Source: Ascarosepion bandense
Taxonomy: Eukaryota; Mollusca; Cephalopoda; Sepiida; Sepiidae
NCBI GenBank assembly: GCA_037127315.1
Contig: JBBBDQ010000403.1
Location: forward strand, 496,001-560,000
DNA: 64,000 bases
Reading direction: 5' to 3'
This document shows positions 52,854-63,835 of this stretch, piece by piece. A program made the position numbers and the translations under genes. Position 1 is the stretch's first letter; every line of letters begins with the position of its first letter. Under the pieces are notes generated by a model. The model had not been told where the DNA came from and did not search any database. It saw nothing but the letters and a program-made list of their open reading frames with translations.

Positions 52854-53449
52854 AGATAGAAAAAGAGAGAGCGAGACACAAAGAGTGAGAGGATAAGAGA
52901 GATAAAGAGAAAGACAGACCGGTAGAAAAATGATAGAGAGTGAGAAAGAAAAATAAAAACGGATAGTGATAGAAAGCGATGGAGACAGAGAGAGGTGCAG
53001 AACGTCAGAGAGAGAGAGAGAGAGAGAGAGGGAGAGGAGACAATACAGAAATAGAAACAGTGACAAAGAGGTCGAAAGAGATATACAGAGATCAGTCAGT
53101 TAAGTGCCATACATGATACACGCTTGGGCGATCATGTCTCGAAAGAGACATGACTGACTGGGCAGAAGATATTCCCGCAGAAGGTTGCCATTAGTTTTTG
53201 TCGTAGACTGGTTGCTATAGAATTCAATCCCTCCTGTTATTTAACCCGTAACTGGAGGGAAGAGATGGCTTAATATCTTTCCAAAGGGTGTTTTTGCGTA
53301 AGTGAATGCAAAGAATTGAACTGGAATTCGAACTCGGCTCACCGGTTTTTCGTTCCGAGCCGATATCCACTGCACCATAACGCACATCCACACAGAGAAA
53401 TAAAAAGGAGAAAAAGAAACAGAGATTAAGTGATAGAGCGCGAGAGACA

Positions 53450-53504
<55 letters not shown>

Positions 53505-53525
53505 GGAGAAGGAGAAGGAGAAGGA
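52245..53525. repeat. 1.3 kb purine-rich (GA) tract
   Basis: The plus strand is almost all A and G, built of (GA)n cores (52,245-52,288, 52,795-52,849, 53,454-53,500) with diverged gaga/aaag/acag units between, and a (GT)n at 52,494-52,519. Long serine/leucine frames on the minus strand are translations of this repeat, not genes. A SINE interrupts it. Confidence 0.95.
53092..53389 (-). repeat. tRNA-derived SINE inside the purine tract
   Basis: Minus strand; head cgcacatcc end at 53,389, tail at 53,092. cagag lies on both sides, a possible short duplication. Confidence 0.9.
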
Positions 53526-53739
53526 GAATAAATATTAAAGATTGGTAACATTCATGCTATGTTTTATGGTGAAAGTGGCAAGGACCTAATCTTCAATAAT
53601 TTCATAATTTGTTTCCCGTTTACAGTTCTGATGAAAGAGGACGAAACCGGTCGACTGGTGTTTTTTGTTTTAAAATTTATCATGGCATTTAGTAATAAAT
53701 ATTTATCTTCTTTAACGCCATAATACGTTTTTGTACCGC

Positions 53740-53741
<2 letters not shown>

Positions 53742-53800
<59 letters not shown>

Positions 53801-53801
53801 C
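53742..53801. repeat. (AC)n(TA)n microsatellite
   Basis: About 21 AC then about 8 TA units. Confidence 0.95.
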
Positions 53802-53804
53802 GTC

Positions 53805-54335
53805 GTAGGCTTTATGTTTGAGTTTGAGTTTTGTTTAATGGCATATCAACCTCCATGGGTCATTTAATGCCAAAAAGGGGTGGGGGTTTTACGGTATTTT
53901 TATTTTATAATGTTTGATTATAGTGGAAAGGTTGATTTAGCCAGATTTTAATGAAAATCTTTTGTTTTTATTCTTTTTTTTTATTTTAGAAAACTGAAAA
54001 TGTCTTCTAGTTTTGTATTCAAAAATGTTTTGCTGAGAATAATTTTCTTTTCCTTCAAAAATGTTTTATTTTAATAATTTTTTTCTTCAAAATTAGTAAT
54101 ATTTTTCTTTCAAAAACGAATATATTTTTATAAAAGTCTATTTTTAAACTTTCATAGTGTTTTGACCCCACTTTGGGGGTTAACTATTTGCCCATAAATG
54201 GGACCCTAAAAGGTGCTACCACTCCGGGTCAGAGTGGACCTGGGAACAACAGCAATTAAGAGGTGGTTCCATGCTCCTCACTACCTCTCAATAAGAGGAC
54301 TTGCTGCCAGATGCAGTTTACCGTCATACCCAGGA
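53805..54335 (+). repeat. Dispersed repeat of unknown type
   Basis: gtaggctttat occurs at both ends (53,806 and 54,341). The internal atggcatatcaacctccatg block is inverted at 49,060. Might be an LTR-type or terminal direct-repeat element. Confidence 0.4.
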
Positions 54336-54835
54336 GCCCGTAGGCTTTATCTCGTTTCAAAGAATTTAATTTCTTCTTTGCTAATTGCTTCCTTTATGAT
54401 AATGACTTTGATGACTAAATTCGCTGCCAACGTGAAGTTTTAGTGACTAGAAGCTTAGTTTTACCAAAAGCTGCTCCCATTACCCATTGCCCATTGCAAG
54501 AGTTGATTGAAGATGAAAGAAAATCAGAGTAGAAGAAAGTGCCAATGGCGTGAATTTTTATTATGGTGGACCTCAGCTTGCCAGGATATAATTTACAGTT
54601 TTGATTTCTTGACCTTCCTCTGCGGCACGTATAGAATGAGACATACAGAATCCACGGCAACCAGACTGGCAACAATGACACATATTTTCGTAACAAAAAT
54701 TTATCGTAAATAACCAGGCCTGTAGAAATAAATATATAATACTGTTTGATTATAAACAGAATATCTACTTAAATACGAGTATTGATCAAAAATAATATTC
54801 CAATAATTTCAAATCTATCTATCTATCTATCTATG
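54336..54835. other. Unassigned sequence
   Basis: Overlapping short frames on both strands at 54,415-54,713 have no recognisable domain. Confidence 0.35.
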
Positions 54836-54836
54836 A

Positions 54837-54837
<1 letters not shown>

Positions 54838-54875
<38 letters not shown>

Positions 54876-54918
54876 CTCTAAGAGCGATGCCATCGCAAGT
54901 TCTAAACTTCTAATAAAC

Positions 54919-54962
<44 letters not shown>
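54838..54962. repeat. Two (TA)n tracts
   Basis: 54,838-54,873 and 54,919-54,962, preceded by (ATCT)n at 54,808-54,834. Confidence 0.95.
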
Positions 54963-54967
<5 letters not shown>

Positions 54968-55079
54968 CAGATTTCATTGAATAATATAGACAAGTTCTGT
55001 CTATTTATTTTGTGTAAGATCCTTTCGTATGATCTGATTAGCTTGATAGTGTTGTCATGAAAAGGCGGCAAGAAATTGT

Positions 55080-55145
55080 TGATTTTTTATCAGGTCTGAG
55101 CTTTCGGCTTACATAGCCATTATCAAAGGATGAACATTTAATATA
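55080..55145 (-). ncRNA. Possible hammerhead remnant downstream of a Penelope-like piece
   Basis: Minus strand: tttgataa (core with two changes), stem II ggct...agcc, GAAA. Stem III and stem I are not convincing. Its position 3' of the coding piece at 55,370-55,560 is the only support. Confidence 0.3.
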
Positions 55146-55369
55146 CAGTGAACCTAGAGCATTTAAATTATTAACAGAGTGGAGTTATACAGAGAAAATT
55201 AAACAGGTCCATTTTTTTGAGTCGCACATGGCCGCAGGCCGAGAACGAATGGTGGTAGTGGGTTTTTGATCAAATGAGTGTATAGTGGCATGAGGGGATT
55301 GGTCTGGGAACTGTTACTACTCTGGGTGTAGGGGGTAAGTATAATAACTATGACCTCTCCCGTCGATTA

Positions 55370-55560
55370 TAGGCATTGAAATATGTTAGTGGAGGTGTTG
55401 AAATTTATTTTATTTAGGCTAGGTCTAAACTGTTTGATGTAGATAGCTTCTAGAATTTTAAGTTTTCGTTTATTATTTTCTTGTCTAAGTATATATGTAT
55501 TTTCAACAAGTGTTAAGAAGTGTGTGTTGAAAAAAGAAAAATGTATTACTAGACACAAAA
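55370..55560 (-). pseudogene. Penelope-like element, endonuclease C-terminal remnant
   Basis: Minus-strand frame ends with RQENNKRKLKILEAIYIKQF then RPSLNKINFN. This matches the last part of the GIY-YIG endonuclease of Penelope-like elements (ExxxIxxxKPxLN). The GIY and YIG segments are not present. Confidence 0.65.
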
Positions 55561-55604
55561 ACTTATATAAACAACAATAAACCCTAATCTTAACCCTAAC
55601 TCTA

Positions 55605-55700
55605 GTGAAAGTTTCCTGTTTCTTAATACTTTACTTAGCGTCTGGAACGCGTCCTACGCCATGCCAATTCGCCTTCGGATTTTCTTTACTACTTGGTCTA
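55605..55700 (-). pseudogene. RTE-type LINE fragment
   Basis: Plus strand: tcctgtttcttaatacttta...atgccaattcgccttcggat is the reverse of the IRRRIGMA...SKVLR coding block. Confidence 0.7.
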
Positions 55701-55704
55701 GGAG

Positions 55705-56640
55705 GTCTGTTTACAGTTGATAGGTAGTCCTTTCTTCACATTTTTCACTTACTACTTACTTTAAGAGGTACTATAGTTTTCTTTCTGTGCCTGCTTTCAA
55801 CTGCGCATCTTACATTGTTAAGAGTATCCCTATCGATGATAAATCCTGCTAGGGTCTCCAGTCCCCTTAGGAGAGCCTCACTGTAGAAGTTAAATAAATC
55901 AGGTGAGAAGACCCATCTGTGTTTAACGGTCTGTGTTTGTGTACCGTCTCATTTCTTTTTTTTTTTTATCAGCATACAGACTGCTGGTTCCTCGTATTCG
56001 TGAAAACAAAATATATTTCTACAAAAAACTCGAACCAAAATAATCTGCATTTATTCACTTTAACTTCAGATTCTTAGCCAGGACATAAAAACAAACATAA
56101 AAGTGTTAAAATTGTTTTTACAACCGAACGTTCCAGCTAAAAAATTGCTAGAGTTGTGAAATAAAGCTATTAGCATTTTAAGTAGATTCTAAGACGTGGG
56201 CACATACATCATTATTTGTGTTTCATTATTTCCCTTTCAAAAGAAATTTACATCCTGACAAAAGAAATAAAGTTGTATTAGTCGAATAAAAGACACCCTA
56301 TCAATCCGACTGTTTCGTTTATTCTAAGATGAAGTCTTTGTTTATCTCTTCTTTAGTTTATTACCCTTGCATGTCATTGAAAACAAACTACCTTTGAAAT
56401 GAAGCCTCGTCTATTCTGCTAATAGCAAAATGTTCATATTCAATGAATGTTGAACTTAATTGCAACTTTTTTAACCAGTGATAATTTCACTGTTTACTTA
56501 TTTTAATATTCTGATGAATCTTAATTCTTTAGTTAATAATTGAATAAATGCATGGCAAATTCTATAACAATAAAATATCCGTAGAAATTCCTCTATTCCA
56601 TCATTAAATATTTAAACTTAACAACTTTAACAAAATATTG
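55705..56640. other. No recognisable feature
   Basis: AT-rich, no motifs. Confidence 0.35.
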
Positions 56641-56644
56641 CAAT

Positions 56645-57235
56645 CTTCTTCTTCTTCTTCTTCTATGTGCCCTGTCCCTTCAGGCGATCATAGTTCTCCA
56701 CGTCTCCCTATCCCTTGTGGCTCTTAGTATGTTTGCTCCTGTTGCTCCTGACAACCCCCGTTCCGTCATCCACCTGATCAGACCCTGCAAATATGTTATC
56801 CGCTGCCTTCCTCTGTCTCTCCTTCCTTCTATCTGACCAGTCAGTATCAGGTTCTCCAGGCTCTCCTTCCTCATTGCATGTCCCAGGAACTTCAGTTGTC
56901 TCTTCCTGATGCTCAGCATCAATTTCCTTTTTGTTGCCATTCTTTCCAACACTTCGTCGTTGCTTGTATATCCGTAGCATCCTTCTGTAGAACCACATTT
57001 CGGCCGCTTCCAGTTTTGTCCTCATTTTCGATGATATTGTCCAGCATTCACTGCCGTATTGAAGAACTGACATCACATAGCAATCCAGCATTCTTTTCTT
57101 TGTTTCTAGTGAAATTTTCCTGTGTGTTAGTATTTTGCTCATCTTCTGGAACGCGTCCTTTGCCATGCCAATTCGCCTTCGGATCTCCGTGTCGCACTTT
57201 CCATCTTCTGTTAGAACACTTCCTTTGTTCATATC
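56645..57235 (-). pseudogene. RTE-type LINE, C-terminal RT domain
   Basis: Minus-strand pieces GSVLTEDGKCDTEIRRRIGM, KISLETKKRMLDCYVMSVLQ, YGSECWTISSKMRTKLEAAE and MWFYRRMLRI. A short deletion and frameshift follow, then LMLSIRKRQLKFLGHAMRKE and NILRATRDRETW. The (CTT)n-like tip is at 56,645-56,665. The second-best RTE copy here. Confidence 0.88.
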
Positions 57236-57239
57236 ATCC

Positions 57240-58285
57240 CTCCTTGCTTGTATTTGTTCTCTATTATGTTTACGGATTGCTTGTCTCTTTTTTGCTCGTA
57301 ATCATTCTCGTCTTCTTCTCTGCCGTTCTCTTGTTGCCTCTCTTTGTTGTCTTATTCTTTCTTCCATTACAATGATTTTCTCCGAAAATTTAATGCATTT
57401 ACAATACATTTAATTTCATTCATTAGAACAAAAGCGTGATACAGGTAGGTACCTAGGTAGGTATTATTTTATTATAATGTAAAGAATACCACTTGCTATG
57501 TTGTTCACAGCAAGAATTGAAGGACCGATTGAATAAAATGAATAAAAATAAACGCATAAAAAGTATTTTTCTTAGTTGAAGGAGAATCAAGATGAAAACA
57601 ATAAAGAAAGACTTGAAATTATTATTTAAAGCACAAAAACGCTATAACTACAATAATACTCTTTTTTAAAATAATAGATGTAATATATTTTACAGTAATT
57701 CTCTTTTCGTTTTATATTGCCTGTTCGACGTTTTCTTTCATTTATCATGCGTGTTTATGTGTACGTCGTCCGGCGTTCCTATGCTTTATATGTTGTATCT
57801 GTGTGTACGTTCATATCACTTTCTAGAGCGTGACACACGTAGGTACTAGATATTATTGGAATGGCTGTTTATTCAACAGTGAATGTCATGCGAGAAACAT
57901 AAAAAGGGTGAAAGTTACACCGCAATTAACAACAAAATCTACCAAAATATTGTTCTCTCATTGTTGATATAATATTATAAAATCTTTATGAAAAGTAATT
58001 GCCGCGTAAATTTATCAACTGTTTCGTCTTTGTCAACCCACAAATCTTAAAAAAGATTATGTCATAGGAGATTGAGGATATTTTTGAGCTATTAAAATAA
58101 AGTTAATTTATTTCTATGTGAATTTCTGGGAAGAGGAATTACCGTCATATATTTCAACAAGTGTTTAACGATCCGGATAATTCAAGGAATTTCGAACTTT
58201 TATTTAATATAATGGGGTATATGGTTCTTCTTTCCGTTTTCTATGTTTAGGGATATCTTGTTTTGTTTGTATTTAGAACTTCGTT
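57240..58285. other. Unassigned AT-rich DNA
   Basis: A loosely repeated phrase cgtgataca/gtaggta occurs near 57,434 and 57,830. No gene. Confidence 0.35.
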
Positions 58286-58287
58286 TT

Positions 58288-58500
58288 TAATTAATCCACT
58301 CCAAGCAAGGCGATAACGCCGCTAAGATGCAAGCGGGTTACTTTAAGTGAAAGAGGAGAAAAAGACTTTAAAAAGAACGGGAAACCCAATAAAAGTAAAA
58401 ATTTCATAGGTCAGAAGCAAGGAGCTGAAGTAGAATTTCAAAGAAACCGGAAGCCTAATACTAAACAGGAAACAAGGGCTCGGTTATTGCTCATTTTGTT
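58288..58500 (-). mobile_element. LINE 3' tail (VNTR-type UTR family)
   Basis: Plus strand: ccaagcaaggcgataacgcc at the tail and gaaaccggaagcctaatact / aaacaggaaacaagggctc of the VNTR unit. Confidence 0.65.
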
Positions 58501-58544
58501 TCCACTGAGTTTAACCCTAATCTTGGTCGAGAAGAGAACCTTAT

Positions 58545-59010
58545 TCGTGGATTCTTCTTTTTCTTCTTCTTGCCTTGTCCCTTCAGGACGTAGGTGATCA
58601 TGGCCATTCACATCTTCCTGTTCATTGTTGCTCATAATATATTTTGTCCTGTTATTTCTCCCCAACCCTGCTCTGCCATCCATTTGTTTAAGTGCATCAA
58701 GTATGTCATGCACAGTTTTTCCCTGTCTCTCTTTCTCTTTATCCACTCGGTGCGTATCAGATTCTCTAAGCTTTTTTACCTTATTATGTCTTCAACTGTC
58801 TTTTTCTGATGATAATTATAAGTTGCCTTTTCATTTCCACGTTTGGTCCATGGTATCCTCAGCATCCTTCTGTAGAACCGCATTTTGGTTTCTTCGAGTG
58901 TTTCCTTCATTGAGAAAATTGTCCAATATTTGCTGCCATATAGGAGGACAGATATCACATAACAGTCCAACACTCCTTTGTTTTTGTTTCTAACGAATCT
59001 TTCCTGTTTC
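58545..59010 (-). pseudogene. RTE-type LINE remnant
   Basis: Minus-strand pieces LDCYVISVLLYGSKYWTIFS, EETKMRFYRRMLRIPWTK, DKEKERQGK and MDGRAGLGRNNRTKYIMSNN. Lacks the FLGH segment. Ends at plus-strand ttcttcttcttgccttg. Confidence 0.78.
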
Positions 59011-59725
59011 TTAATACTACTATCCTGCTTTTTTCAAACAATAACATCATAAAACACGGTTCTCTAAGCAAACATCGCAGCAACTTCACCAATCCATAGA
59101 AGTATAAGATAAATAATTTTTTCTGACGCGCAAGCTTAGCTTTAATGATCGATTCCACTACAGCTAAAAAATAACCATTCTCAAAAAATATTAGGAAAGG
59201 TCCCTCTCTAGAGCCTGCCTGTACACTTAGCAAACCATTTCGTTCTTAAAGTCCGGTACTTTTTTTTTCTCGAGAAGGGTTTGTGGGGAGGGAGATGAAA
59301 GAGCTCTCGAGAGGGAATAAGAGAGACTTCTTGCCTTCACTGTACTTCCTGCTGTACTTTCACAGGCGAAGCAGGTGCAGATTGGGTCTTGGCGGCCACC
59401 ATGACCCTTTCCGCTCCACTTCGTTCTGCCTTAAATTCTTTTATTTGGTTTTATCGTCCTCCTTCTCCTCCTCTTCCCTCCACCTTTAAGTGACAAGGAA
59501 CGAGGCGGAGGCATTTTCTCGCTCGCCATATCCTGTAGGGGTGATTTTGGTCGTTCCTGTTTCCTTTTCGGGGTTTTTTTTTCAAAGTTGATGTCTATGA
59601 AGGGATGTCCTGTTGCGGAGGAGGGGTCACTGCTTTTTAACCTTCCTTAACACTTTAGTCCATTCTTTGAGTTGGACTTTTCAGTTACCACTACTACCTT
59701 CTTGTTTGGTGTTGGCTTGTTAGTC
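59011..59725. other. Unassigned sequence, GC-richer in the middle
   Basis: 59,270-59,570 is GC-richer with tcgagaagggtttgtgggg and cggcggaggc-like runs. It could be the 5' part of a LINE but no motif is readable. Confidence 0.3.
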
Positions 59726-59729
59726 ACTG

Positions 59730-60242
59730 GTGTTACTGTTGTAACCGCCATTACCGGTACAGCTTCTAGTTTCTTTGTGGGGCACAATTTTGATAAGTGC
59801 CACGCTACACCATAAGTTCAGAATGTGGTCTTCTATCTTCTGCTACAATAAAAAAGTTTTCTTGGTCGACATATTAGTATGTCAGGGACACTCATAAAAT
59901 GTTGACGATCTAGTGTCACCTGGAGACTAAAATCTTCAGTACCCACTTTCGCCTTGCTGACAATTCTTGACACCTCCTCGACGGAGCCAAATTGAGCAAA
60001 ATATGCTCCAGTGTGGTCATCCGAAATGTCCATGTACTTAGTTTGCAGTTTCACGGTTTTAGTTTTTTTACTTCATGCCAGCAATTTGGCATTCTCCTCG
60101 GATCCAGGTAGTAAGTCCCACATTGCACGAGAGACCTCCTTGCCAAAATCTTCGGGACTGTTCTGAGGCTTTTAAAGGCCTTCTCCATAGTCTCCCTGCT
60201 GACACCGATAAACTTGCGAGTTTTAATATCTGATGTCAGCAA
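59730..60242 (-). pseudogene. LINE ORF1 (gag-like) remnant
   Basis: Minus-strand pieces DIKTRKFIGVSRETMEKAFK, GTYYLDPRRMPNCW, AYFAQFGSVEEVSRI and MSVPDILICRPRKLF. A frame-broken region follows where a CCHC knuckle would be, with few cysteines left. The layout resembles zinc-knuckle ORF1 proteins of animal LINEs. It lies downstream, not upstream, of the EN-RT LINE at 61-63 kb, so it comes from a different copy. Confidence 0.6.
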
Positions 60243-60255
60243 GGAGATCGTTTAT

Positions 60256-60301
60256 GCTGGTTTCTATACCAGAATCTGTAGATTCTGGTATAGAAACCAG
60301 C
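60256..60301. repeat. Perfect 46-bp palindrome
   Basis: gctggtttctataccagaat and its exact inverse with a 2-nt centre. Confidence 0.95.
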
Positions 60302-60748
60302 TCGTTTTCATTATAAAATCTTTGAATTTCAGTCGCATTTGTTCATAATACATTGAGCCTTTTTTTAATTGGTGAAACCGATAAAACAGGTGGCAGGGAA
60401 GACTCCGCCGTAATGGTTTTCGACCCTTCGCAATTCACAAAAATTAATGCAAAACGTCCACAAAATTTCAACAAACAACAATAAAGACAAATGTATACAA
60501 TATAAACACAGTTCCATAAGTTTCAAAACAGCGTACTTACAAAAGTCGATCTCAGAATAAAAAATCGTAACTGCTTATGACACTCCAAATTCCTGACTGT
60601 TATTAATCTTTATTCATATAGCTATTTCGGTCCACAGACCATTCTACCAACAAAATTTCGGATGTATTGTGAAAATACACATCGGATTAGCGAAAATGCA
60701 TCCCAAAAGCTGAACAAAGGAACAGGACATTTTCATTAGAAACAAAGA

Positions 60749-60789
60749 AAAAAGTATTTGTCTATATTTCTGAGATGAGAAATATAGAC
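60749..60789. repeat. Perfect hairpin
   Basis: tatttgtctatatttct, loop gagatg, agaaatatagacaaata. Confidence 0.95.
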
Positions 60790-61010
60790 AAATAAATAAT
60801 TTGCAGTATTTACATTATTCGAACTATTGTCCTCATCTTTGTTGCCATTTGTAGGACGTTTAATAATAGATCATTCTATTTGTCTATATTTCTGAGATGA
60901 GGTAGTATTTACAGTATTTACATTATTCGGGCTATTGTCCTCATCTTTGTTGCCATTTGTACGACGTTTCGGCCGTTGTACGCACCGGCCTTCTTCAGCT
61001 GCTAGGAATT
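60790..61010. repeat. Dispersed repeat, partial tandem copy
   Basis: tattcg.actattgtcctcatctttgttgccatttgta occurs at about 60,815-60,855 and 60,930-60,965. The second copy continues to gacgtttcggccgttgtac. Matches the reverse of 2250-2375. Confidence 0.65.
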
Positions 61011-61144
61011 TCGAACAAGAAATCTTTATTACAATCACTGGGGTATATCATTCTCATTTCTTACGTAGTAACGCCTCGATTTGAAGTCATGAGTTATGCC
61101 CCTCTAACCCTGCAAGTTACTTGTTCACCACTGCTGTAGACTAC

Positions 61145-63290
61145 TATTGAACTCACAACGTCTATATCTACTGGCCCATGTAAATTCTTAGATAGCAGCT
61201 TTGTTTTGGAAGCATTAAAATTAACGAGCCCTTTCTTACTCCAGTCCACCAGTGACTGGAGGTCCTTTTCCAGAGCAGCAGCAAGGTTTGTTTTGTCAGC
61301 CTCGGCTTGTCAGCATAAAAAATTGCAATATGAATTCTGGTAAAAAAGGGTTACTGAACATTAGGTTTATAAGTTCCCAAAATTCAGTTGTTCTTGTCCT
61401 TAATAAAGGGTGGTGTGATCAAAGTAGATGCCTATTTGGGTTCTGATTACACCAGGGAGATCGTTGATAAAAATTAGAAAAAGCGTAGGACCTAGGATAG
61501 AGCCTTGAGGGACACTCGTATGATAAAATCTGGAAGCATGCCCGTTCAGTACGACCTTCATTACACGATTCAATAAGAACGATTTCAACTGGATACTTTG
61601 TCAACAAAGTATCCAGTTATACCACAGCCATGTAGCTTGCGCAGAAGGCTAGCGTGACACACTCTGTCAAATGCTTTTGAGATATCCAGGGCAACAGCTC
61701 GAGTTTCGCCGTTCTTGTTAAGAGCCTGGTATATGTAGTCAGTAGATCATGCAAAGCGGAAGCCATTCTGTCTGTCGGAGAATAGGCAGATATTGAACCA
61801 CTTCAGCATTGATGATGACCTCGAACACTTCACCAAAAACAGTCGGAGGCTGATAGGGCGATAATTGGAAGGTCTGAGGGTTTTTCCGAGTTCTTAAAAA
61901 CAGGAACCATAGAGGAGGACTTTCAGCATGCAGGAAAGCAAGAAGCAGAGAGATAGTATTGCAGAGTTTGGAGGGGACAGAGGAGACTTCAGAGGCACAT
62001 TTAAGACTGGTTCCCCGTCACCTCCGCTTGCCTTATGAGGGTCAAGTTTTGAAATTATTTTAGAGATTAGTGGGGAGGTAATGTTGAGCATCGTTTCTAT
62101 GTGGGAAATAGAGTGCGGGTATTCCAGACGAATTAAGTTAGGAATTGAAGGGTAATCTGCTAGCAAAGTACTCAAACTTGTCCGCTGTAGCTGCGTGAAC
62201 CTCATATTTATTGATTAAAGGAGGGATGGGACGTTTGCTGCTGTTTAGCACGCTTTTGCAGAGCCGTCAGTAGTCTTTGGAGCTGAACTTGCGCGCTGCT
62301 ATACGCTGCTTCATTTTGTCAGCAAACAACAGCTTAGCGTTATTGCAGATCGTCTTACACTTATGACGAGCAGAGGCAAAACGTCGCCTATTATGGCCAG
62401 ACGCATGGCTCCGATAAAGCCGGAAGTAGTAATTATTGTTGGAAGCGAATGGGGTTTAAGGTGGAACTTCCTGGCTGGGATGAAAGCTTCGATGCCAGAT
62501 TTCAACCAGGAGGAGACTTCCGAAGCGCACTCTTTAGCAGGGAGACTAAAAACTTTTTTCCAAGGAACGTCGCACAGAAAATCTCGTAGTGCCTTCCAGC
62601 TCGCCCTTTGATAGCAGTAAGAGATTCGGCTGGTCGGAGGTTTATGGGGAGGAAAGGAAATGGAGAAAGATATTAACAGAAACAACAGTATGATCAGAGT
62701 TGCCAAGAAGGCAAAGCTGCATGGCATGGCAGGAGTCAGGGATAAGAGAAGCTTGTACTTCAGGCATACTTATGAAACGTGCGTGGAAGTCAACCACTTG
62801 TATGAGAGACTGGGGGATCGCAAAGCTCATGGTATGGATGCCAGTAAGATTAGTAACAGAGTTTTTTAACCTATTGTCATGATGGGTATTGAAGTCACCG
62901 AACACAAATCTGTTGGCGAACGGATGCGAGGCAATGGCCTTATCTATATTATCACATATACTGTCTAGCAAGGAACAGTCGGGAGAAAAAAGGAGCGATA
63001 GAGAAAGAAAAGATATCTGAGTTTAGTAGAGCGAGACGGAGGTACATGTATGGATGGTCCGGAGATTCAAGAGATTGCTGACATAGATTCCTAGGCCATG
63101 TACATGGATGCTGGAATCCTTCCTAAAGAGGTTAAAGTACTCTGGGATCGAGAAGTAATAAGAGGGGATTGTGGGTTTTAAGGTTAGTTTCATAGAGAGC
63201 TAGGATATCTGGGGGCCTTTCATGGAGGAAAGATTCCACACTGCAAAAGTTTGTGCGTATACCACGGATGTTAGTGAAATAAATGTTGAG
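61145..63290 (-). pseudogene. Jockey/CR1-like LINE ORF2: endonuclease and reverse transcriptase, broken
   Basis: Minus strand, read from 63,290 down. Endonuclease: IYFTNIRGIRTNFCSVESFL, ALYETNL and FVFGDFNTHHDN (catalytic-type GDFN) with a later SDH. Linker at 62,730-62,310. RT: LDPHKASGGDG (fingers, about 62,030), ISKAFDRVCHASLLRKLHG-like, then VPQGSILGPTLF, FINDLPGV and YFDHTTLY. The last replaces YADDTTLY, so the catalytic DD is gone. Ends with KTKLLSKNLHGPVDIDVVSS at about 61,150. About eight frame breaks. The longest LINE body in the window; its 3' end is missing. Confidence 0.85.
61587..61618. repeat. Perfect hairpin inside the LINE RT
   Basis: aactggatactttg, loop tcaa, caaagtatccagtt. 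It breaks the RT frame. Confidence 0.93.
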
Positions 63291-63419
63291 GCGTTTAAAT
63301 GGTTTTTGTGGGGCTGGTTTAGCATTGTACTTGTAGCTGGGAGCACTAATTGTTATTTTAGATAAGGAGAGGCCTCGAGTAGTGGTAGAAAACGGTCATC
63401 AACTACGACATGTGGAGGA

Positions 63420-63695
63420 TTGGAAATGGCGCAGACTGCAGCATACTGTGACCTCAGGGACACCCACCGGAGGAACTTGCAGGAACATCTATCTGTGAGT
63501 GTCATGGCACTACAAGAACTCCGATATTATGCAAATGTTGATCAGAGCAGCTGCTCAAGATGCTACGCAAGAATTAGGGCTCCTAACTACCAGTCGGAAG
63601 CAGCAACTAGAAAACTGCCAACCCGGTACCCTCAGTATGGAATGCCGTTGCTCCCATCCAATAACACCGTGAAAAAGTTGCGAGAGCTCTATTGA
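63420..63695 (+). CDS. Open frame of unknown status
   Basis: 91 codons, polar and charged, no domain or signal. Directly upstream (genomically) of the minus-strand LINE tail. Could be a chance frame in LINE 5' sequence. Low support. Confidence 0.15.
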   Translation: MEMAQTAAYCDLRDTHRRNLQEHLSVSVMALQELRYYANVDQSSCSRCYARIRAPNYQSEAATRKLPTRYPQYGMPLLPSNNTVKKLRELY

Positions 63696-63835
63696 GGCCT
63701 AACAAATGTAGAGAAAAAAGTGAACCGGGGAACCCCTTTCTGAACAGTAAACAAGAGATAAGCCTCTACTTCTGATCAGTAGAATAGGGGTGGAGTATGA
63801 ACCGGGCGATAGTAGGGTCTATCTACTCGAATTTA
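63690..63835 (-). mobile_element. LINE VNTR-type 3' UTR fragment
   Basis: ggggtggagtatgaaccggg and gatagtagggtctatctact are diverged forms of the tandem unit at 6808-7236. The conserved tail is absent. Confidence 0.65.

Noticed and set aside
52150..53066. Long serine/leucine-rich open frames on the minus strand
   Set aside because: They are translations of the (GA)n purine tract and appear in more than one frame.
53620..53665. Hammerhead-like ctgatga...gaaaccggtcgactgg
   Set aside because: Stem I (cagtt/gactg) pairs, but there is no stem II and the stem III strands leave no loop, so it does not form a valid ribozyme.
55575..55605. Telomere-like aaccctaatcttaaccctaac
   Set aside because: Only two or three degenerate units; too short to call an interstitial telomere.
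60960..61005. Hammerhead-like ctgaagaaggccg...cggccgaaac (minus strand)
   Set aside because: Core and stem II look right, but no stem I pairing exists and stem III is not convincing. The same holds for the copy at 2250. Kept only as a repeat.
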